From Argopecten irradians (taxonomy: Eukaryota > Mollusca > Bivalvia > Pectinida > Pectinidae), in NCBI RefSeq assembly GCF_041381155.1, contig NC_091143.1:40502996-40566995 (forward strand): 64,000 nt of DNA. Direction: 5' to 3'. Made by a program: the position numbers and the translations under genes. The notes below the pieces were generated by a model. It saw only the letters and a program-made list of their open reading frames with translations, had not been told where the DNA came from and made no database searches. The stretch's first letter is position 1. Each line of letters begins with the position of its first letter. Below, piece by piece: positions 27,896 to 39,345 of this stretch.

Positions 27896-28964
27896 CCATG
27901 AAACAGATTTAAATTTATTCTGATTCATATTCAGCTGAGGTACTATAGTTACACTCATAGCAAATTAATTTCCTTGTGGTTACTGATCCGAAAATAGAGT
28001 TGTCTTACTGTATTAAAAGTCTTTTTTTAGAAAAGATCTCTAAATAAATTAAATAATTAAAAGCTGATGCAGACAGAAGAGATTTCGCTGACAAATTACA
28101 TGAAGCTGATGTCAGTTTTCGTGACAAATTCACTTCTAAAGCGAAACAAAAGAATTCTTCCACCTCATGTATAAAGATGGTTTGCTTTCATTGGTTTGCA
28201 CATCAATGCATTGAAGCAAAAGAGAGGTAAGTTATTCCTAAAAGCTCAGGTTTTTCCATTCGATTCTCCTTTAAACTTCATTCTGGTGTAATCTAAATGG
28301 TATCAATAATAACTGTCAATGAAGCTGGAAAGCCTTACTCTTCTGAAATTAGTGGATTTATTGTGTTTGCATACGGCTTATATATCAGACATTATATTAT
28401 CATACAATACATTGTAAACGTGCTTATTTTGACACAATCACATTCTAGTTCAAAGGTGGTTTTGAATAAGCTGGCGTTAAGAGGAATTCGTTCATTCACT
28501 GTAATTGTGCTAATGCTAACCGAATAACAATGAACACTATCATATTTTAGCACACAATTTCTTACACGAATGCGCTAACAGCTAAAATAGCCATGCTTAC
28601 CGCTAAAATACAATTACCACCAAAATAGTCACATTTACAGGATCATTTTGCTATATTGATTTCAGCTTTTTTTCAAGACAATAACACTCAGAATAGTATT
28701 TTGTCATTATTATATATTTTTTGGTACACTAGAATCGATATAAATGCTGAATGATGATTATTATTTTTGTTCCTTTTGACCTCTTGTTGCATATGAACAT
28801 ATGTCATGAGTGAATAAAAAAAATCTTGAAATCTTGAAAACTAACAAAACAATTAATCCAAGTATATATCACACACACGAATATGAAATAACATATCATC
28901 TTTAGTTCGGGTTGATAAGTTTAACAGTCAGGGTCATTTAAGGTCGTGTCCATATAGTGAAGGG

Positions 28965-29055
28965 AAGCTCCAGAGTACTCGGTCAGTATTTTGCAACTGC
29001 CCCACATGGGATTCTAACTCGTGACCCAGGTGGATGGCTTGTGATAATATGTTCA
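28965..29055 (-). mobile_element. SINE family 1 fragment (head)
   Basis: Read on the minus strand it carries a B-box-like GAGTTAGAATCCCATGTGGG and CAGTTGC, matching the head of the SINE at 23981-24210. The 3' half is missing. Confidence 0.6.
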
Positions 29056-30644
29056 AGTATATTTTTTATCTTACCACTTGACAATCACAGTAACCAGCCT
29101 GACACATCGATACAATTAATACTCTAAATGATTATGACGCTTACAAATTGGACCACCGTCCAAATATTCGTTTAGAATATGTTACAAAGATCAGTTTCAT
29201 TACCATAACTATAAATGGAGTCCCTTAACATTAAATTTCGAAAGAAAACCATTTCAAAATTTTAAAAGCAATATGAAATATATATACGCCATAAATTTCA
29301 TTCTCACGATTCAATTAGAGTTTTTAATACTTTTAAACTCCATTTACCAACATGTGGGGAATTAGAACATTACAATGCATAAGTTTTAATTTTACAAGTA
29401 CAAATATCAGCTGAAAATGGTTTTGGCGGTGTAACAAAATAAACATTATAATTTACATGTACATTGACAGTGCAGTGCTTACGGTTAGACCATAAAATTG
29501 TTATCCACAAATTCATTTAACATTTTTTAGTGTTATAAGTTATTGTATCTAGTGTTTTCAACTAAATATACGTAAGGTTTTAAAACAATAATTCTATAGT
29601 GCATGAATTCCGTGTTGTAACTAATGTTTATAAGGCATCATACAATGTACAAGTTTGTCTGTCCATTTGAATGATTTCTTCACCTTTATCCAATATTGTT
29701 AGTTTTCAATAGATTATTGAAGAAAAATACTATGTAACATGTTTGTTTTGTCAAATTTATGGCACATCTAACTTTTCAGATTATTTTCTCAACTTCTTTA
29801 ATGCTTTACTACGAATCTTAAAAGGTAAAGAATTCTTTAAATGTTATGTTGATGAAACTTAATCCTGTATCAGAATAATCTGATTTTTTTTCTTTTGATT
29901 ATAATGAAACTAAATTATTAAAAGGGCTTAACAGATAGCGATTTCTAACGAGTTCGTACGTTTTCCGACAATTCTCTTTATCATGAAAGACCATTACAAT
30001 TTCCCACTTAGAGATACGGGCGTGTTTTTTTCTTAAAATCGATCAACCAATCAAATCTCGAGACCTATATCCAGGATGTTTATAACATAGAAACATACCA
30101 TTGGCTGTCCTGGATTACGGTGTTATGCAACTGTTGACATGATTTTATGGCAAAATAATAAAAGATTAGATAAAAGAAACTTATCCGAACAGCTAAGGCA
30201 GACAAGGTTTTCCTTTATCACGTTTATTATTTGATGCAGATAATAGTTTAAGTGGTGTTCAGGACCAACGCACAACTTTGTTGCCAACAAAAGAAAATGT
30301 GTCTTTAATTATCTTAATTAATTTGTATTCGTTATTTGCAAAGTTATCTGTCCTTGTGAAAATATATTGCTTATGGAGGCTTGTACTTAAAAGAGTAACG
30401 CCCTACCTTTTTAGAGAAAACGATGCGAGTTTCGATTATAAAATAATGACGTCACAATGGATACCTACAAAGGGAGGTAACGCAGTACAAAGATGGACTG
30501 ATCTGTTATAACTATAATCTCATCTGATTCTAGATGCTGATTCGGTTTAAGTGTTTGGAAGGACTTATTCGATTTTGTCTGTTTAACGCCCCATAAACAA
30601 CTGAGTAAGTACTCAATTTACACGGTGATTGTCAACCTCTATAT

Positions 30645-30735
30645 TTCAGGGGTTACTATTACTGTAGTCATAGCCACCCCTAGAATAGGTCATAGCAAAA
30701 CTGAAGGTTGTCTGCGACAACAGGGTGCTAATTAT
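30645..30735 (+). mobile_element. Solo end of the intron-3 MITE family
   Basis: AGGGGTTACTATTACTG, then CACCCCTAGAATAGGTCATAG, then CAAAACTGAAGG matches the left end of the element at 33772. No matching right end is found nearby. Confidence 0.5.
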
Positions 30736-31565
30736 AGTAACTCTTGAAGTATCGGGAATGGACAACTTTACATAATTTTAGGAGACTATGGTATTTTTGC
30801 TTTTTAATTTATTTTATATAGTAGAATTCTGGAATTTTGATCATTATTTTACTAAAACTTAATATACTGTGTTCCAACTTATCATGGCGTGCAATTTAGG
30901 TTCGCAGTCAGGGATAATAAATAAAATACTACGTTTACAAAATAATATCATCATATATCTTCATTTACTTGATGAAGTTATAATCATCATATGTTTTGCA
31001 GTAATTAAAAACTCACTAATAATATGATTCAGCTAATCACTTTTTGAACAACCGGGCCCTTTCCAGGTCATTTACACATTCAGATGGACTCAGTGTTGTT
31101 TTTTATGTTAGAAAACTTGTATCTGTGAAAGGGGAAGTAACCGCTTTTAGAAGTTACCCATTTAAATGTCATTGTGCCATCTTTAATTGATTAAGTTATT
31201 TTTCTTTTTAGAACATAGTTAATATTGTACTGTATTGTCTTCTGATAGTGTTGTGACTTTGTTTCATAAAGTTTCAAAGTAAAAAGAATACACATTCGGC
31301 AAGATATACAAACTCTCTCAAACTTTTAGCGATAACAAACAACCATTTTGTTGCACAATTTGTTTTTCTTTCATATTTCTTTCACAATAAATGAAATGAT
31401 GAATATTTTGTGTCAAATTAAAAATAATAATAATAAAAACAGGTTTCAAAATTGGAACATATAATACGAAAGTTGAATAAGTTTGATAAAGCAGCAAAAG
31501 ATAGATGACAAATCACCAATGCAGTTCTACTTGCAACCAGTCTGTGAAAAGGGAGACAACCACGT

Positions 31566-34500
31566 CTAGGCTGGAGGCGGTTTTGGTTCCTCTTCTATCG
31601 CTGAAGGTAGATAATACACATTTTGTCGAATCTTATGTACCTTATCACGAATATTGATAAATTTTCAAATAGTTTTTCATTGACGATTGTCCATGGTTGT
31701 TTTGCATTTCTCTGTTGTTGAATTTTTAAAACAAAATTATAACTAACATTTTCAAATGCTATAGAAAATTATGTTTTTTTTCTGTACTTACTTATAGTTT
31801 GATTAAAATACACGAAAAGAACAGTAAGCATATATATGTATGACTTTATACATTCTCAGATGCTTGATATTATTATGAATCGATTTTAATGAAAAATTGA
31901 TAGGAAATGTATACAATTTTATAAAATGCTTACTTACTTTCACAAAGCATGTCAGAGAAGGAAGCTTGCATGCTGTCCAGATCTACATGACTCGACGCGG
32001 TAACTAAATGTTCCTCCACTGGAGTGTCAAGGACATCGACGAGATCATCAAGTTCAAGGTCGTCACCAATAGCGACGACAAATACTTCTATCTTCTCTGA
32101 CCTTGCCTGGACAATTTCATCAATAACCTTATCGAGATCCGTCGTACTATCGTCGATGAAGATGACAGCTATTTTTCTGGCCTTTTTTCGTCCGCCATAT
32201 GCAGCCGCGTATCCAACGTCCTTCATGTCATTTAAGATGTCTCTCGAAACCTCATTGGCGTTTTTCAGATCGGAAACAAAATCTTCTTTTGATTTAAATT
32301 CATTGAGATATATGTCCTTTTCATTGCAAATTCCACGAAATAGACCAGCTTGCATGGTCCCATCGTCCATGTTTCCAAAGTAACCAGTGACGTTCGCAAT
32401 CATGTTCCGGACATGCGCTGATCGGTATGAACCCATCGCAGCTGAATCAAAACCAAACATGACATCGGTGGGGCGCCTTGCTGCGCAATAAGGAAGAACC
32501 TTTTCCGGAGTTACTGCAACAGAAGAAAGCAATTATTTCAAAGAATCACTAAAAAGTCATAAAAATGCAACTTTATGAACCACTATAAATAATTGGTTTA
32601 TGTCAATAATTGTTCTTGTGTCATTTTGGATATGTTGGTAGGCTTTAGTGATATTTAAGTTTGCCATTGGTAATTTACTTTACGAAATCAGACTAAATGC
32701 ATTTAAAGATATATCAACTTCAGCAAAATGTCGATCCCGTTCACTGCCCTACCAATAGCGGGCTAGAATTGAAAATTGAGCCTGCTATCCCTGTTGTATT
32801 GTCTTTAAAAGGCGACTACATACGGGATCGTATATATTTCGATTCTTCATGAATTTCTAAATTTCCTAACGTCTTCCTGGACATCGCCCCACATTTGGCC
32901 ATGAATGAAGTCATGTCCCGTGCAAAAATGTTCCGAGTTCTGTCCTCTGGCCGAGAAACACCTTAGTCATAAAACTCGTAGTGTCAACTTATAGTTTGTG
33001 TGTTAGTCAGTTTATAATGTTAAAGGATGGATGTACTTCTCGATGTCTTTGACAGTATTCTTCAGTGAAATAACTCTACAAACTTAGTTCCACATACAAA
33101 GTCTAAAGAACATTTCACAGTTCACATTTCACATTTCACAAGCACACAACTTATCACATAAAAGGGAATGTGGCTTTCAATAGCCTTAACAGAGTTAATA
33201 AGCCATTCAGCATGATCGAACAACCAACGATTTTGTTCATGTCATTTAAATTATAATGTTTTAGTCGCAATATCATAGCGGAGAGCTTTAACCTCACTGA
33301 ATCATACTATCAATGGCAAAAGAAAGAGGCCAACCCGGTCAGATTATGCTGCCAACGAGTACTGTATAGTTTTAATATATTCGCGTTTTTTTCATTAATT
33401 TCGATAAATTCGGGAATTAAAATAAATTCTCGAAAATAATTACACATCGCTTTTTGTCACGTGAATGATGGTTTCAATAACTATTAAGTTGTTTGGTGAA
33501 AAGAAACCCCCGAGAATAAGTTCTGAACAGTAAATCGTGAAATTTTACACCGCCAAAAGTAAGCAAATGTACAGGATACTAACCGCTCCTATTAATTAGC
33601 GTTATATTTTAGGCTTACATGTATAAAGATTTGGTCAGGAGACGCATTATGAAACAATAAAAACATGCAATGTACCATCTGTTGAATTTTGTCATCCCTG
33701 ATAATGAAGTAATTAAGGACAGTGATATCAAATCTTATATTTCACCTATACTAGAGGTAAGCCTCGATACGCCAGGGGTTCTGATCTCTTACGATCTCTA
33801 CACCCCTGGACTATCGCATAGTCAAACTGAAGGCAGCTCAGGGGAACAAATCTGAACCAATCACAGGTATGCAAAATTTTTCTTTGAAGACTACAGAGAG
33901 AGCGACGCCCAGCTTCAAAGCCACGCAGTTAACCGCAGTGTACCACTATACGTCAAAGGACTAAAATACATGTTCTGTTCTACTGACTTCAGTTTTACTT
34001 TGAGCTAATCCAGGGGTATAGGGATCGTAAGTGATCGGAACCCCTCGAATATGGAGGATGGAGCGATGTTACCACCTTAGTGTATAGTATGGCACATTAT
34101 ATCGAATTTGATATCTCACACACAGCATAATGTGAAGATTCTTTTATTAGAATTTAATGTCTTTACTCCATTTGATACTATTTTACTTCTGTTCAATTGA
34201 CAATTTCACACATATAATTCTCGTCGACTTTATTTTTTTCTTTAAATATGTGGTTAAAGACTACACAAGATCGTGTATAATGTTTTAAGATTAAATCAAA
34301 GATTATATTAAAGATTCAATGTAACCTAAAGTCAAATTAAACCCCACACTTTGTTGTAACTATCTAATTCTGCTGTCACATCAGTATTCAATTAAAACCT
34401 ATTGATTAATTAAGCTACTGCTGCTGAAGTTGGATTGTTTGCATCCAATCAACAACAGTCGTAATTAAGTAATATTTTGGTTGTGAGAACAAATAGAACA

Positions 34501-36619
34501 AATTATCGGTACTAGGACAAGCCGAGACTGTGGACATATTCTTCACTACTTGTGCCACATTATGATCTATCAGAGTAACTTCTCTTTAAATCACTCCGTC
34601 AGTACTGACGGAGTATCACGTGATTACTCCGCCAGAGTGACGGATTGATGTTAAATTCAGATACTGTGATACGTCCTAACATATCACTGTCGTGTATGTT
34701 ACTCATAGGATATTGTTACGAAACGAAATACACTTACCACGGCATGCTTTATAGGCCAGCGTCCCTCGGATTTCATTCAAAACGTCATATCCGGCGACAG
34801 AGAATACAAATTGGTCTGACGGTTCACTTCCAATATTCCTAAGCTCAGTGATATTGGGATTATCACCTATGCCAACAGCAAAGACGAACACACCAGTCTT
34901 CTTAAGGAGTTCAGCTTGTAATTCTGTTTCTTTCCTATCCGACGATACACCGTCCGTCAAAACCACAGCGATCTTGGTAACGTTCTTCCGCGCTTTCGTG
35001 AATTCCCTTTCCCGGAGTTTCCTTAGTGCGACTCCGGTGTGCGTAGACCCAAGCAAGTGCGGAATGCGTCCGATAGCTTTTTGTAGATCCTTGGTATTGT
35101 TGTATTTGTCGAATTTTATGACCCGATAGTACCGGTTTGAAAACAGGGCCAGACCTACCCTCATTGCAGAAGGGCCAATTGGGAACAGACTGACAACATC
35201 CTGTAAGAATTTGCGTTGAATCCTGAAATTTTTTATCCATATACTAGTGGAACTGTCTACCAAGAAAAAGATGTCGGCTGGATTACCATCGCACCCTAAA
35301 ATGAAACAACTAATTTTTATTTCGGGCATTCCATACCTTAGAATGTCACTACATCATACCGTTTAGCCGGTTATTTGCGCGGACTAAATTTTTCGCTATT
35401 CGATCTAAAAACGAGAAAATCATATGTTAGCGATTTTTAGAATATTTGCAATATGGCTTTTAAAGGTAGATATCATTCAACCATTTCTTATTGTGTCGTG
35501 GATCTAGTTTTCGCGACCATGGCAATATGCCACGAAATCGCGAAAATATCATCTCCGCGAAAATAATCGGCTTTATGGTACATTGTATTTGAATACAAAT
35601 CAGATTATATTAACGTGATTACTGTAAGCCTCTTCATTTTCGCGAGATAAATTTTCGTGTAATTCATCGAGAGTGCTTGAACGCGAATTCAAATGTGACG
35701 CGAACAATTGTATAAACCGTATTATGAATGCATGACCGATATCATGAGACCATTGCTGCGAATACATGTAGATGTATTAGGGAAAATTTCGACAACAACC
35801 AAGATATGAAATATTGTATATATGCGAAAATAAGTATTTTACAATCTTACACCAAACGGAGCTGCCGTTTCGTCAGGAACTGACTTAATGCGAAATTTCA
35901 CACACTGACATTCCAAGTCCCTAAAGATCGCCGAACTAATTAGAAAGTTTCAGAATGATTAACCTGACAGGGAATCTAACTATTTACCCTTCGGTGACTC
36001 ATTGTCATACAGATAGACAATTGAGTCATGACATTTGAAAAAAAAAATCAACATACTTGCAATAACCTTTAAGCATCATACGGCATTTCACAAAGTATCC
36101 AAAATGAAGGGAACACGTTTCAGCATTAATTGTAAAACATGATAAAACAGAGGCAACGACGAAATATACGTCATTAATATCCTGGCCAAAACCAAATTAT
36201 GCAATGCAAACTTGCAATTTATCTAAAATATCCAATTTTCTATAATTTGAATTCAACTTACATACAAAGTCATCCTCATCATTCTCCGGGTTGAATGTGC
36301 TGGCTCCTGCGACCTATTCAACAGTGTGCATTTAAAATATAACATCACTTACGTATTAAATGTTTTTGATAAATATTCATTTTTTATATTTTGCAAGTAT
36401 AAAACAATAAAAAAGAATCTTCTGATCATATTTTTGAAGCCGTTCTTAATATTTAATGAAATATTGGAGTTTTTAAATAGTTTACCAAAATAGAACCATA
36501 TTTTCTTATCTAACAATCATTTTTGATACATAAGAAAAGATAAACAATATATATATATATATATATAGATATATATATATAACAAATACCAAAAGAAGAA
36601 ACACTACACATCCTAGCAT
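31566..36619 (-). CDS. Gene A: secreted two-VWA-domain matrix protein, PTMP1-like (5 exons, 416 aa)
   Basis: Exons (minus): 36619-36590, 36313-36262, 35295-34738, 32513-31938, 31600-31566, all with GT/AG borders; they join in frame to 1251 nt ending in TAG. The start gives a signal peptide (MLGCVVFLLLVAGAS) followed by an acidic NPENDEDD stretch. VWA domain 1 spans about residues 29-213, bracketed by cysteines, with a complete MIDAS: DSSTS (41-45), THTG and LTDG. VWA domain 2 spans about 222-405; its MIDAS is degenerate (FDSAAMG). The tail is short and acidic/proline-rich (TIEEEPKPPPA). N-glycosylation sequons NNT, NVT and NIT lie in domain 1 and NVT in domain 2. Family knowledge: mussel PTMP1 is a secreted two-VWA protein of the byssal thread matrix that binds collagen. 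Naming this gene after it is inference; other molluscan matrix VWA proteins are possible. Exon 1 is the least certain part (donor GTATTT), but it matches the 30-nt, phase-0 first exon of gene C. Confidence 0.82.
33772..34046. mobile_element. MITE with hairpin-bearing terminal inverted repeats in intron 3 of gene A
   Basis: The left arm (33772-33810) and right arm (34010-34046) are inverted copies of one ~38-bp sequence. Each arm itself starts CCAGGGGT and ends ACCCCTGG or similar, so each could fold as a small hairpin around a TTACGATC core. There is no coding capacity. A solo left end of the same family lies at about 30650-30735. The whole element sits within intron 3 of gene A. Confidence 0.75.
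34593..34614. repeat. Perfect 22-bp palindrome in intron 3 of gene A
   Basis: ACTCCGTCAGT is followed directly by its exact reverse complement, with no spacer. Related pieces (ACTCCG, GTGACGGA) follow at once to about 34647, suggesting the tip of a small inverted-repeat element. The function is unknown. Confidence 0.85.
35360..35700. repeat. TTTCGCG-rich dispersed repeat in intron 2 of gene A
   Basis: Clusters of TTTTCGCGA / CGCGAAAAT motifs stand out from the A+T-rich surroundings, with a TTACTGTAAGCC junction at about 35620. The same motif set and the same TTACTGTAA / TTACAGTAA junctions recur at 62290-62515, 62840-62945 and about 37900-37975, which suggests one dispersed family with imprecise borders. 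Confidence 0.5.
36548..36580. repeat. AT microsatellite in intron 1 of gene A
   Basis: An AT/TA dinucleotide run, interrupted once by GA, lies just inside intron 1 of gene A, about 10 nt beyond the proposed donor site. Confidence 0.9.
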
Positions 36620-36677
36620 GTTGTCTCTAGACGCTGAGGAATAGCGTTTAACTGATTCAGGGATATTCATTTGAATA

Positions 36678-36695
36678 CATATAGCAGACGTCTGC
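36678..36695 (-). promoter_or_regulatory. Candidate TATA-like element and 12-bp palindrome upstream of gene A
   Basis: On the minus strand a TATATG run (36683-36678) lies about 60 nt before the gene A start codon, right after a perfect 12-bp palindrome GCAGACGTCTGC (36684-36695) with a GACGTC core. A second TATATAAT-like run lies further upstream near 36810. Either could be the TATA box; neither matches the context seen at genes B and C. Promoter function is inference. Confidence 0.3.
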
Positions 36696-37096
36696 ATGCC
36701 TAATTAACTACCAGTTACTTACTTACAACTTTATCCGTTTGATCAAATCAATGTTTTTTTTCTGTCCATTGTCGTCATAGTGAGCAATCTTTTACGCCTG
36801 TGTCATTATATATGGATGTAAATGTGTTTTGGTCTGTAGACCATGAGTGGAGGTATCCTTCGTTGGTGTTGATTTCTAATTCCTCCAAAGATAAACATCT
36901 AAAAATTAGATAAAATGTAAGTCTGTTTTTCTTTGTCTTCCATAAGTGAAAGAGTGAAAGAGTGAAAGGGTCATGTCAACGATAGTATACTCTCACTACT
37001 CCGAACTTAAACATCTTCAAAGAATTACGATGATGCATATACGTGTGTTGTCCTTAATCCCAAATGCTAATTAATAATCTATATTTTTCGAAATAC

Positions 37097-37448
37097 TTGA
37101 AGATGTTCCACCGTTAACAGAACATAAGCAATACTCATCATTTGAAGAATAGCTGGTGTTTACTCATGTAAATGTTTGTCTAATTAATACAAAAATAATA
37201 TAAAATAACTTGTTTTGCTTTTGGTGGATGCGTAATCAGTACTTCATTTCATATAGGGCATGGACTTTTTCAGGACGCAAGTATTTTTTATGTTTTTTAT
37301 CGTGAAGTACCACATGAAGCTCACACTTTTCAATGGGGGTAATGGTGTAAAGTAAGTAACTTTTGTAACTGTAGAATACTACTTATTCATTTGAACCTGC
37401 TTTTTATATAGAAAAACATACTATTCCCCAACAGTGGAACATCTTTAC
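37097..37448 (+). mobile_element. TTAA-type MITE, family T2, copy 2
   Basis: It is collinear with the copy at 26787 and of almost the same length; the ends are diverged (TTGAAGATGTTCCACCG, GTGGAACATCTTTAC). It lies about 0.5 kb upstream of gene A's start, in the region between genes A and B. Confidence 0.8.
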
Positions 37449-39115
37449 CTTAACGAACGACACACAGAAATATGCTTAAAGTTTTAGCAAATGTCTTTTT
37501 GTAACATTTTGAATATCAACTTATGAATTTTAAATGAAATGTACATTATATATGTTACATAAATATCCAGCGATTTCGCTCGTGTAATATTTTTGCATAT
37601 ATCACTTGTATTATATGACCTGGAGCGAATTCTATTGGCTGAAAATTCATTAAGACAGAAATAATAACATGACGCCAAGAAAAATGACGTGACGTCAGGA
37701 TTTTGAGAACGACGGGGCAAAATGGCGACCTCCGCTTGATTTTCGCATTATATTTTTACGTGGGATACTTTAAAATGTAGGTTGTATGTAGTTATGTATT
37801 GAAAGGTATCTTGAATTTGTGTTCATTTTATATGATTTTCTGAAACTCGTCTCTAAGTTTTGATGTTTGGTCCCATCATATTTATCTGCTTACTTAGCGG
37901 CGACTTTTCACGGTTTCTTATCAAAATACGCGAAAAAATATTGCGCTCGAAAATAGATTGGTTTACAGTAATGATATGTAAGGTGTGACTTACATTGTTT
38001 AAAAATTACGATTGTTTTCGCTAAGGATTATAGTAATTGCATATAACATGTGTCACATGGAATTCATGAATAATTTCTTGCTGATTATAAGGACATTTAT
38101 CGTTAATCGATTGTTGCCTCCAACATTTCACATCTAGACTTACACAGTCACGCCCTAAGTGTGATCGGCCAATTTCAGCTGTTTGGCAGGCGATAAGAGC
38201 ATTTGTTTCTGCAGCGCCACTTTAGTGTTGGTAAGTACCATGATTACATGGTCTAATGATATCTGTATTATTATGATAATTATAATTATGATAATTATCC
38301 CATTAGAGACTTGTTGATCACAGAAATGCTTTTGAGACAGCAAATATACAATGTATATAATCGCTAACGTCACGTTATTGTAGGAAGGCATTGAAAAGAA
38401 ATTTAAAAAAAAAATGTATCTCATGATCTATATTATTCTGTTGCATAATTGCGTAAAATGTTAAAACCTTAAAATATTTCGTCTGAAGACGTAAGACACG
38501 ACAGAAAGGCCTTGCGATGATGTTACGCGTTCTGTTTTTTTATTTGTTTGAAAATAAATATATTCAGATAATATGATTTCTGTTAACCAATGTTAAAGAC
38601 TACACTTAACATCTGTTAAGGAGACAGACAGCGATGTACATATATGTGTCATACGAAGATGTTTCATTAATAAAGTTATCAATGATAGTGAAAATCAACA
38701 TTAGACAATATCATACATAAAAATCGATTCAAAGAAGCAAAGCAACAAAGAAAATAAATTTTGAACAGATCGAGAAAATTGAGAGTTAATCTGATGCATT
38801 ATCTTAAGTGGAAAGAAGAAATTCATTTCAAACATTGTCTATAAGCATGCGCCTTTGCGTAACCTCCTGTATATGAGTGTTGATATCGGTATAAGCCGAT
38901 TTGTTGCTTCATATCATCTCACAAAAGACATGTCGAAAATTTACATAACTGTTAATTTGTGACTCAAAAGAACTTCATCAAAATGTATGAAATTAAACAA
39001 AACAGCATTATAATATCCTATTATCGGTTATTTGCACGGGTCAAAATTTATTTTTATTCAGCATTAAAATAAGATATAGATAAAATCTTACATATACAGT
39101 TCTAATTCTATTTTC

Positions 39116-39345
39116 GGGTGATCGGATGGTATAGTGGTTAATGCACTCGCCATTCACCTAGCCGACCGGTGTTCGATCCCCAGCACGGGCGTGAAAAAGT
39201 CAGGGGTCATCTGCTCGATCACGTGGGTATTCTCCGGGAACTCTTGTTTCCTCCCACTCTTAGACCCCTTGCGCGCTTTCATTCGGGTCATCGAAACTGA
39301 TTTTATCAGTTGCACAACTTGTTTCCCAATCGATGTAAAATTTCA
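39116..39345 (+). mobile_element. tRNA-derived SINE, family 2, intact-looking copy
   Basis: The tRNA-like head has A-box-like TATAGTGGTTAATGC and B-box GGTGTTCGATCCCC, then GGCGTGAAAAAGTCAG, a TCTCCGGGAACTC block like that of SINE family 1, and a tail ending AATCGATGTAAAA. It lies between genes A and B. I do not call it a tRNA gene, because the arms do not close into a cloverleaf and the body continues well past tRNA length. Confidence 0.75.

Larger units (their letters stand above)
27896..31565. other. Gene-free stretch and likely 3' flank of gene A
   Basis: Gene A ends at 31566 and its 3' untranslated region must extend leftwards from there. Candidate minus-strand poly(A) signals are ATTAAA at 31187-31182 and AATAAA at 30823-30818. 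Otherwise only the repeat fragments listed are visible. Confidence 0.5.

Noticed and set aside
36726..36771. Alternative first exon for gene A (ATG ACG ACA ATG on the minus strand before a GTAAGT)
   Set aside because: It reaches an in-frame stop before the donor and gives no hydrophobic signal. The exon at 36619-36590 gives a good signal peptide and the right phase.
39116..39190. tRNA gene
   Set aside because: A and B boxes are present, but the arms do not pair into a cloverleaf and the sequence continues as a SINE body.
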